A stretch of 27,593 bases of DNA. Source: Ruminococcus sp. Its GTDB lineage: Bacteria; Bacillota; Clostridia; Lachnospirales; Lachnospiraceae. The position numbers were made by a program, and so were the translations under genes. The notes under the pieces were generated by a model. It saw only the letters and a program-made list of their open reading frames with translations, did not search any database and was not told the origin of the DNA. Of the stretch, positions 16,962 through 23,220 are shown in pieces (position 1 is the first letter of the stretch; each line of letters begins with the position of its first letter). The stretch lies in NCBI GenBank assembly GCA_020024635.1, contig JAHHTL010000031.1, positions 1 to 27,593 of the forward strand, in the 5' to 3' direction.

Positions 16962-18926
16962 TTATTTCTCCTTATAGAACTTTCTTTTATAAACCAATGT
17001 TCCTACTGCAAGTAAAGATAAACCAAGAATTGTTACATACATCGCAACATTTGTTGAGTCTCCAGTTTTTGGATTTCCTGAACTAGGCTGTAAAACATTT
17101 ACTTTTCCATCATTTGCATCTTTGGAAACTCTTGACAATGTTTGATAATTTACTTTGATTCTAGCATCTAAAAACTGATTGCCCATCATTTCTACATGTG
17201 GGTTTACTTGTACTTTAATAAACTCTTCGGTATGTGGCAACTGGAAGGAGAAACAAGTTGGATTTCCCCCATTTGTAGCTTGTACGACTGCATTCTGATA
17301 ATTTCCATTTAAATCAAATACTCGCATTTCTTGAAGGCTTGCTGTCATGTTTCCAAATGACATTGGTTGTGTGTAAACATACATGGTTTTCACACCATTT
17401 TTCACAACGATTTTCGCCGGACTAACAAACGATTTTGCTGCCATTGATAATTGATTGTTTGTTGCATGGAATAGTTGTACAGAAACTTCATAGATTCCAT
17501 CTTTTAAATTATTTTTGTCAAGTGGTCCATTTTCTTCTTCTGGTTTTTGCTGATTATTTGGTTTCTGCTGATTGTCTGGTTTTTGTTGTCCATCTGGTTT
17601 CTCTGATTTTTTCTCTAACTTTTTAATTGCTGCTTCAATATCAGCTGCCATTTGATCTACTTCTTTTTGACGATCAATTTTTAACTCTCTTACCACTGCA
17701 GTGACTGCATCTTTTACTGCTTTTACAGACTTTTCTGTGTACAATTTTTCCATATTTTCTGGAACTTTTTTCAAAGCTTCCTCTACTTTTGTATAATCCG
17801 CATCTTTTAGTTCCAGCGCTTTAATGCAGTTTTCAAGGTTCTTTGCAAATGCATCGATCTTTTCCTGATCTGCAACACCTAAGCCATATTCTACTGCATT
17901 TTTTGCATCCATAAGTGCATTCCAAGATGCCTCTGTATAATTAGAAGGTGTTTTCGGAATTCTCTTAAGTGCAGCCTCTACCTTACTATAGTCTCCACCT
18001 ATATATTTCAATTCCTTTCTTGCATCATCTAGTTTTTTCTGCAAGATTTTTGCATCTTCTACTGTACGAATCTCTTTTTTTGCATTTTCAACTTCCTTGA
18101 GTTTTTCAACAAACTTTTTATAAGAATCTTCTGTATAATTTTCTTTTCTTAATTCTTTGCATTCCTCAATTGTATTTGTTATCTCTGAAATATCAACGAG
18201 TGCGTTTTTTGCCTGATCTAGTTTTTCAATCATATCCTTCACTTGTGCAGAACTTGATGCATTGTTTACAAGTTGTTCTGCTTTTGTGATTACATCTTTC
18301 AACTCATTGTAACCAATTTCTGCGTAGTTGTTTGCGTTATAAGTTTTTAACTCCGCAATTTTCGTATTCAAAGCAGTATAATCAATCACTTCTTTAGCAT
18401 TTGCAAGATCCAGATTTAATGTTACATCTGTTGGACGTTCTGTTCCCGACATTGAATTCATAAAATCGATGGTAACAGTAAATGGATATCCTCCTTTTTC
18501 ATTTGCCTCAGGAAGTCTTACTTTTACAACCTCTGGTACTTGTTCATCAACAACGTCGGATGGATTTCCAAATGTTTGAGAAAACTTTTCTGTTTTCGTG
18601 GAAAGGACTGTAGCGCCTTCCACTTTCAATATGTTGCAATGATATTGACCGCCAAAATTCACGACCATATGCTGAAGTGTTACTGTAAGTTCCTTTGTCC
18701 CATCTTCTTTGATTTCCAATTCTGCACTGTCGCCAAATGCTTTGGAAAATGCCTGCTTAATTGCTTCAAACGGTGCTGAACTGTCAAGCCCAAGCACTGG
18801 TACATTATATTTTCCCACACTAGTTGGTTCTGCTGCTAATACATGCGCAATATTTGTGCTTATAAGCATCATCGACGCAAGCATTAGTGCAGAAGTCTTT
18901 TTTAAAAATGTTCTTACTTTTTTCAT
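16962..18926 (-). CDS. cell-wall-anchored NEAT heme receptor with helical repeats
   Basis: 654 residues from ATG 18926, which has AGGAGG upstream; the frame extends 44 codons further but that part contains the operator and has no ribosome site. Parts: signal peptide 1-29 (ending VLAAE); an N-terminal beta domain about 35-160, possibly a divergent NEAT; four helical repeats of about 65 residues (160-430), FIVAR-like, each with a YTE-x-S or similar core; a Gln-Lys-Pro repeat linker; a NEAT domain about 465-600 (GIYEVSVQLFHATNNQLSMA, VKNGVKTMYVYTQPM); sortase-type signal NPKTGD at 618, membrane helix, and KRK tail. NEAT domains take heme from hemoproteins. The usual C-terminal tyrosine motif of NEAT is not seen; NPHVEMMGN stands there instead. 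First gene of the heme operon. Confidence 0.87.
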   Translation of the reverse strand: MKKVRTFLKKTSALMLASMMLISTNIAHVLAAEPTSVGKYNVPVLGLDSSAPFEAIKQAFSKAFGDSAELEIKEDGTKELTVTLQHMVVNFGGQYHCNILKVEGATVLSTKTEKFSQTFGNPSDVVDEQVPEVVKVRLPEANEKGGYPFTVTIDFMNSMSGTERPTDVTLNLDLANAKEVIDYTALNTKIAELKTYNANNYAEIGYNELKDVITKAEQLVNNASSSAQVKDMIEKLDQAKNALVDISEITNTIEECKELRKENYTEDSYKKFVEKLKEVENAKKEIRTVEDAKILQKKLDDARKELKYIGGDYSKVEAALKRIPKTPSNYTEASWNALMDAKNAVEYGLGVADQEKIDAFAKNLENCIKALELKDADYTKVEEALKKVPENMEKLYTEKSVKAVKDAVTAVVRELKIDRQKEVDQMAADIEAAIKKLEKKSEKPDGQQKPDNQQKPNNQQKPEEENGPLDKNNLKDGIYEVSVQLFHATNNQLSMAAKSFVSPAKIVVKNGVKTMYVYTQPMSFGNMTASLQEMRVFDLNGNYQNAVVQATNGGNPTCFSFQLPHTEEFIKVQVNPHVEMMGNQFLDARIKVNYQTLSRVSKDANDGKVNVLQPSSGNPKTGDSTNVAMYVTILGLSLLAVGTLVYKRKFYKEK

Positions 18927-18947
18927 GCTACTTTCCTCCTGTTTTAA

Positions 18948-18963
18948 GTTAGTGCAAACTAAC
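18948..18963. promoter_or_regulatory. GTTAG-N6-CTAAC operator (DtxR-type box) of the heme operon
   Basis: GTTAG (18948-18952), TGCAAA, CTAAC (18959-18963). The inner symmetry can be extended to GTTAGT/ACTAAC. A second overlapping dyad AACTA-N4-TAGTT covers 18957-18970. It resembles the IdeR/DtxR box (TTAGGTTAG-type arms). The same GTTAG-N6-CTAAC is found in the regulator's own promoter at 20283-20299. It lies between the -10 box and the ribosome site, a good position for repression. Confidence 0.7.
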
Positions 18964-18976
18964 CCTAGTTCAAAAA

Positions 18977-19005
18977 AATATACCGAACAATCGGTAACAT
19001 TAGAA
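18977..19005 (-). promoter_or_regulatory. putative core promoter of the heme operon
   Basis: Minus strand: TTCTAA (19005-19000), 17 bp, TATATT (18982-18977). The -35 is weak, suggesting need for an activator. An alternative is TTGTTC with TAGGGT 17 bp further on, overlapping the GTTAG box. Either choice puts the box at the start of transcription. Confidence 0.45.
18981..18996. promoter_or_regulatory. TetR-like palindrome in the heme operon promoter
   Basis: TACCGA (18981-18986), ACAA, TCGGTA (18991-18996): exact 6-bp arms with a 4-bp centre, a form typical of TetR/AcrR family operators. It lies between the proposed -35 and -10 boxes. No tetR-like gene is in the window. Confidence 0.55.
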
Positions 19006-19038
19006 TAGCATACGTTTATTTTCTTTGCATCTACGAGT

Positions 19039-19058
19039 TTGTCGCATTTTTGTGACAA
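19039..19058. promoter_or_regulatory. 20-bp dyad, copy 1 (TTGTCNCA-N4-TGNGACAA)
   Basis: TTGTCGCA, TTTT, TGTGACAA. It is an imperfect palindrome that recurs 76 bp away (19115-19134) with the same spacing. It lies 33 bp upstream of the proposed -35 box of the heme operon, where an activator or upstream repressor would bind. Confidence 0.6.
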
Positions 19059-19114
19059 GATTTCTATAAATAGCCTCTATTTTCTCGATTTTCACCATAT
19101 TTTCACTCTTTCTT

Positions 19115-19134
19115 TTGTCTCATACTTGCGACAA
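19115..19134. promoter_or_regulatory. 20-bp dyad, copy 2 (TTGTCNCA-N4-TGNGACAA)
   Basis: TTGTCTCA, TACT, TGCGACAA, just past the stop codon of the DtxR-like gene. Centre-to-centre distance to copy 1 is 76 bp, about seven helical turns. Between the copies lies a short dyad AAATAG-CCT-CTATTT (19068-19082) that might be a weak terminator for the regulator gene. Confidence 0.6.
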
Positions 19135-19136
19135 AT

Positions 19137-19922
19137 TTACTCAATGAACATTGTAAATAAGGCTGTTTCTTCTTTTAGATTTCTATTCATCTCTGTATAT
19201 TGTATCTTTAAGCGTACTGTTCCTTGTATTATCTGACCACTGCCTTCTCCATAATTAACAAATTCTACAATATCAAATGGAATCATTAAAATGTCACCTT
19301 GTTTTTCCGCACTTACAAACATCCCCTTGTCATAATATTGCATTGTTCTGATCGTCCTCTCCTTTGCCTCTGTGCATTTCAAAGAAAGATTTCCCCTCCC
19401 TGACGATATATGGCAAGTACATGGATGTTCAAGAGATTCATTTAACTTCAAATTTGATCCCCCATGTAAAAAAAATGGGAACTGATAAATTCCTTCTTTT
19501 AACTTTTTGTTCAATAATTCTCCTGTAAACCTATATCGATGTTGTATGATTTTTCTTACTTCATTTTTTTGACAAGTTTTTTCTAAGATTTCTACCGTTT
19601 CATCCGAGTTATGAATGGCCCAGTACGAAGCATCCTTTCTGGCATTTTCAATGCTCACCCCTTCCTCCATAAGAAACTGCATAGATATTTTCATTTTTTT
19701 CGCATATTTCTCTGCCATCTTTTTCCCGAATTTTGTTAATATGGGATGTCGTATATCTGTTCTGTCTATCATGCCCTCTTTTTCAAGAACAATCACCGCT
19801 CTACTGATATTTTGCTTTGATTCGTCTAATGTTCGTGCAATCCCCATAATCGTACACGTCTCATCTTCTTTTAAAAACGCCAACAATATTCTTAATCTTA
19901 AAAGTTCTTGCTGCCCTGACAT
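19137..19922 (-). CDS. DtxR/MntR-like regulator with altered metal site and extra C-terminal domain
   Basis: 261 residues. Residues 8-60 form a winged helix (IMGIARTLDESKQNISRAVI). Residues 63-115 read like the DtxR dimer and metal region (LTKFGKKMAEKYAKK, EEGVSIENARKDASYW, NSDETVEIL). Lined up by eye with DtxR, ligands Cys102, Glu105 and His106 become Ser99, Ala102 and Ile103, and His79 becomes Met77, so canonical metal sensing is doubtful. Residues 140-261 form an unrecognised mainly beta domain with HPCTCHISSG; it does not look like the FeoA-type SH3 domain of DtxR. The gene starts 2 bp after the YgbA-type gene and precedes the heme operon. The shared GTTAG-N6-CTAAC boxes make it the likely regulator of both. 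A MarR-type label is the alternative. Confidence 0.7.
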   Translation of the reverse strand: MSGQQELLRLRILLAFLKEDETCTIMGIARTLDESKQNISRAVIVLEKEGMIDRTDIRHPILTKFGKKMAEKYAKKMKISMQFLMEEGVSIENARKDASYWAIHNSDETVEILEKTCQKNEVRKIIQHRYRFTGELLNKKLKEGIYQFPFFLHGGSNLKLNESLEHPCTCHISSGRGNLSLKCTEAKERTIRTMQYYDKGMFVSAEKQGDILMIPFDIVEFVNYGEGSGQIIQGTVRLKIQYTEMNRNLKEETALFTMFIE

Positions 19923-19924
19923 TT

Positions 19925-20269
19925 CTATTCTCCTTGTTGATTCTTCTGCGCCTTTTTTTCTTTTTTCATTTCAATTACATGTTTGATTGCAAGAATCGGA
20001 TGCACAAACAGCATTCTCGGTCCTGAAAACCGCATCACTTCTTTGATTTTTTCACGATATTCCGGCTTATAACAATGTACTTTACAGTTAGAGCAAAATG
20101 TTTTCGTTTCCATAAACGGACAATGATTCACGCGTTTTGTTGCGTAATCATAAAGTTGTTGACATTCCGTACATAAATGTTTCCCCTTGTGGTGAGCTTT
20201 GCAATAAATCTCTATCATCTGACCTACAACTTTAATTTCATCTTCTCGTTTTTTCTTTAAATCTTTCAT
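19925..20269 (-). CDS. YgbA-type protein (nitrous oxide-stimulated promoter family)
   Basis: 114 residues, the normal length. Small cytosolic protein with about seven cysteines arranged as Cys-X13-CTEC near 24-41, CPFM near 53, CSNCKVHC near 62-69, followed by the family hallmark YREKIKEVMRFSGPRMLFVHPILA. The cysteines suggest a metal or iron-sulfur site. The E. coli relative YgbA belongs to the nitric-oxide-responsive set; its exact activity is not established to my knowledge. First gene of the operon with the DtxR-like regulator; ribosome site AAGGAG and a strong promoter/operator lie directly upstream. Confidence 0.85.
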   Translation of the reverse strand: MKDLKKKREDEIKVVGQMIEIYCKAHHKGKHLCTECQQLYDYATKRVNHCPFMETKTFCSNCKVHCYKPEYREKIKEVMRFSGPRMLFVHPILAIKHVIEMKKEKKAQKNQQGE

Positions 20270-20281
20270 TTTCTGCTCCTT

Positions 20282-20329
20282 TAGTTAGTTTCATCTAACT
20301 ATTGTAGAAAAACATCCATGACTTGTCAA
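20282..20329 (-). promoter_or_regulatory. promoter and GTTAG-N6-CTAAC operator of the ygbA-like/dtxR-like operon
   Basis: Minus strand: TTGACA (20329-20324), 17 bp, TACAAT (20306-20301), near consensus. Directly after the -10, TAGTTAG (20282-20288) and CTAACTA (20295-20301) are exact inverted arms around 6 bp. The operator thus covers the start of transcription. Its core GTTAG-N6-CTAAC equals the heme operon box at 18948-18963, which points to autoregulation by the DtxR-like protein. Confidence 0.8.
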
Positions 20330-20365
20330 CTACCTTTTGATTTATTTTTTATCGGTCACTGATTC

Positions 20366-20412
20366 AAAAAAACTGCCCATTCACGATTTTCTTTCGTGAA
20401 CAAGCAGCTTTT
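20366..20412 (-). terminator. terminator after the GLUG-repeat protein gene
   Basis: TTCACGA (20380-20386) pairs with TCGTGAA (20394-20400); outer CTGC pairs with GCAG; A-rich and T-rich flanks extend the stem, and seven T follow on the minus strand. It begins right at the stop codon at 20413. Confidence 0.85.
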
Positions 20413-23220
20413 TTAATTCTTCGTTTTCTCTTTCTTTTTGTTGTAGATCAAGACACCTACTCCTATCATACTTCCTGTAAGAACAAGCATTCCTAACACT
20501 TTTATAAAAATTGTTCGTCTTGCGTGTGTATTGTCTTCCTCAAATGAAAATACACCGCCGTTTTTCATTGAAAACACAATATATTTTCCATCTCTTTCAT
20601 AAGCAATTTCTTTGTTTCCTTTCTCTTCCACACGATAAAGTTTTCCTTCATTTTCCATGTGATAGCGAACTTTAATGTTTTTTGCCTTGCTTCCTTTTAC
20701 AGACAGTTTGTATACATAGGTTGCTTTTTTGCTAGCTAAAATATTTTTTGAACTTTCTTCTGAAATTTTATCCACCTCTAGTGTAGCTTGATCGTTGAAC
20801 TTCCCTTCGACTAAAAATTTTGGCTTTTGCGTACCGGTGGAAAGTGTTGTAATCAGATTTTTCCACGTTCCATCTACAATCTGATTATAGCGAACACCAT
20901 CTTTTTCAAACTTATCCCACTTCCAATATTTCCCATCTTTTGTATTTACCATTGGCAGTTTTCCGATGTGTCCTCCATAGGAAACCGTAACTGTTTTCAG
21001 TGGTTTTCCTTCCACCTGAAATACGATATTGATCTTCCGAAAACTTTCAGGAATCTCCTTATCCTTCAAAAGGTCGTTGTAAGAGATGGACTCTGCAACT
21101 CCTTTGTAACTGATTCCATTGATTCCTCCTAATGTATCTGAAACAAATCTGTTTCCCTCTCCATTATCCATGACCCCAGCAATTCCACCAGAATACGCAC
21201 ATTCTTTTTCCACGCATGGAATAGCTCGACAGTTTTGAATCTGAGCTGCCTCACCTGCAATCCCTGCCACATAAGATTCCCCTTTTAACAAACCAATACT
21301 ATCGCAGTTTTCAATGTTTCCTCTAAAATATCCAGAAATTCCACCTACATACTCTTTTCCGGCTTCTCCATTTCCACTGTTTTCACATTGCACAATACTT
21401 CCTCGGTTTCCATATCCTACAATTCCACCTGTGTAGTTATATTTTGCAAAAATATTTCCTGTATTCTGACATCCATAGAGGGTAGCTCTTACATACAACG
21501 TAGTATCTGTGAAAAGTACATCATCAACAGATGGCAGAGCATCCGTTTCCTGATCAACCGATATCTCTTTTGAAAGATTTCCGACAATTCCTCCCACATT
21601 GTAGTCCGCTTCAATTTCTCCTTCGTTGGTACAAGCAACGACCATGCCATTGTCTTTCGCAGAAACTTGTGCAGATATGTCTTCCACATCACTTACACTT
21701 CCACTTAACACTTTGTCTACGCTATTTTGAAGGTTGTCCATAGAATTCACCGCCTGAGAAATACTGTCACGAACGGATTTTACACTATTACTATTTTGTT
21801 GAAAAACCTCTTTGCTATTTTGTGAAATGCTGGCAAGTCCTTCGGATGCCTGTTGCAGAACCGATGTACTTTGTTGTCCAAAATCCTGAAATCCACCGAT
21901 CACGACATTGGATAGTTTTGAAAAATTATCCGAAATATTACTCAAACTGTCTCCTACCCATTTATTTTGCTCCACTGCATCCGATAATTGTTTTAATAAA
22001 TCCATCAGTGTTTTAATCTGCTCTGGCCATGCCGTTGGATTGTTCTGGTCAAATTGATCTAACAGATGATTGATTTGATCAATCACCCCAGAAACATTTT
22101 GATCCCCATGTAAATTTTCTTTTAAGTTCTTTAATTCCCCACGGATTCCCTCTATATATTGTCCGCTATTTTCTATCCATGTCATGTTACTAAACAGTGT
22201 AGAAACGTTGGAAGATAAGCTTCTGGAAAATGACGTCAATTCGTTTACAACCCCACTAAGTCCAGATGCCCCTTGGTTGATTGCAGTCTGCATATCATTG
22301 ATCACCTGATCCATTGTGGTCGAAAATCCAGAAACGCTGTTATCCAGCAATTCCATAGCGTTTTGCCCATACTCAACACGAAAAGAAGGTTCCATCTGCC
22401 CCGCAATTCCTCCAACATCACGTCTGCCTGCAATTTTTCCAACATTTTTATTATTTTGGATAAATCCTCTCGTTAGCCCTACAATTCCACCTACATTATA
22501 TCCTGTATGCAGATATCCAATTCTTCCTTCATTGGTACAGTCTTGAATTACGTTTTCATTCACTCCTGCGATTCCACCAATATTGGTCGCCTGTTCATTG
22601 GCTTTTAAGTTAATTTTTCCTTTGTTTTTACACTTTGAAATAGTTCCTTCATTGGTTCCGGCGATTCCTGCTACATGATAGGTTCCCTCGACGTCTGCAT
22701 TGGAAAAACAATCTGTAATGGTTCCATAGTTGATCCCTGTAATTCCTGCTACATTTTTATATCCAGAAAGTTTTCCATACACGGAACATTTTTGAATGGT
22801 TCCGTAGTTCTCTCCACATAAGATTCCCACTTCTGTCATGTTTTCTTCTTCTGTGATTTTTGCTTTTATTTTCAGGTTTTCAACCTTTGCCCCTTCTTTT
22901 ATAACACGAAACAGTCCCATGCTCCCTGTTTTTCCTTTGATATCTCCTGTCTCTATTTTATGTCCTTTTCCGTCAAATTCCCCACAAAAAATAGGAATCA
23001 CAATCTGGTCCTCATCCGAAAATTTCAAATCGTTTACAAGTTGTACTTTTAGCCCTTTCGAGTACGCGTCTGTTTTACATTTTTTTGCGAATTCTATCCA
23101 TTCCTTTTCGGAAGAAATTTTCTTTACTTGGTCTTGCGCTGACACCGTGATGGGAATACTAGAAACAAGAAGGCACAAAGAAAGTATAAGCAACATCATG
23201 TTTTTAAATCTCTTCTTCAT
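20413..23220 (-). CDS. GLUG-repeat surface protein with helical insert and C-terminal membrane anchor
   Basis: 935 residues. Signal peptide 1-28 (ending VSAQD). Residues about 85-280 and 525-690 are GLUG-type beta-helix repeats (NVAGITGINYGTITDC, HVAGIAGTNEGTISKC, YNVGGIVG, YTGGIVGYGNRG). Between them, about 288-515, lies a long Asn/Gln/Ser-rich helical stretch with few charged clusters and no GLUG unit. A beta domain follows (730-890), then a membrane helix near 903-925 and a basic tail (YNKKKEKTKN). It is thus held in the membrane with the bulk outside. Its gene overlaps the end of the RND exporter gene by 17 bp, with its ribosome site GGAGGAG inside that gene, so the two proteins probably work together. 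Function is unknown; adhesion or an exporter accessory role are both possible. Confidence 0.75.
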   Translation of the reverse strand: MKKRFKNMMLLILSLCLLVSSIPITVSAQDQVKKISSEKEWIEFAKKCKTDAYSKGLKVQLVNDLKFSDEDQIVIPIFCGEFDGKGHKIETGDIKGKTGSMGLFRVIKEGAKVENLKIKAKITEEENMTEVGILCGENYGTIQKCSVYGKLSGYKNVAGITGINYGTITDCFSNADVEGTYHVAGIAGTNEGTISKCKNKGKINLKANEQATNIGGIAGVNENVIQDCTNEGRIGYLHTGYNVGGIVGLTRGFIQNNKNVGKIAGRRDVGGIAGQMEPSFRVEYGQNAMELLDNSVSGFSTTMDQVINDMQTAINQGASGLSGVVNELTSFSRSLSSNVSTLFSNMTWIENSGQYIEGIRGELKNLKENLHGDQNVSGVIDQINHLLDQFDQNNPTAWPEQIKTLMDLLKQLSDAVEQNKWVGDSLSNISDNFSKLSNVVIGGFQDFGQQSTSVLQQASEGLASISQNSKEVFQQNSNSVKSVRDSISQAVNSMDNLQNSVDKVLSGSVSDVEDISAQVSAKDNGMVVACTNEGEIEADYNVGGIVGNLSKEISVDQETDALPSVDDVLFTDTTLYVRATLYGCQNTGNIFAKYNYTGGIVGYGNRGSIVQCENSGNGEAGKEYVGGISGYFRGNIENCDSIGLLKGESYVAGIAGEAAQIQNCRAIPCVEKECAYSGGIAGVMDNGEGNRFVSDTLGGINGISYKGVAESISYNDLLKDKEIPESFRKINIVFQVEGKPLKTVTVSYGGHIGKLPMVNTKDGKYWKWDKFEKDGVRYNQIVDGTWKNLITTLSTGTQKPKFLVEGKFNDQATLEVDKISEESSKNILASKKATYVYKLSVKGSKAKNIKVRYHMENEGKLYRVEEKGNKEIAYERDGKYIVFSMKNGGVFSFEEDNTHARRTIFIKVLGMLVLTGSMIGVGVLIYNKKKEKTKN

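Noticed and set aside
17520..17605. Short tandem repeat in the NEAT protein gene as CRISPR or satellite
   Set aside because: It encodes the Gln-Gln-Lys-Pro linker; repeats are coding, short and without spacers.
18927..19058. 44-codon upstream extension of the NEAT protein frame
   Set aside because: It would put coding sequence over the promoter and operators, has no ribosome site and would bury the signal peptide; ATG 18926 has AGGAGG and a proper signal sequence.
19038..19135. TTTGTCGCA...TGCGACAAA as a terminator stem
   Set aside because: The arms are about 80 bases apart with no T-run; they are better explained as outer halves of two separate 20-bp dyads.
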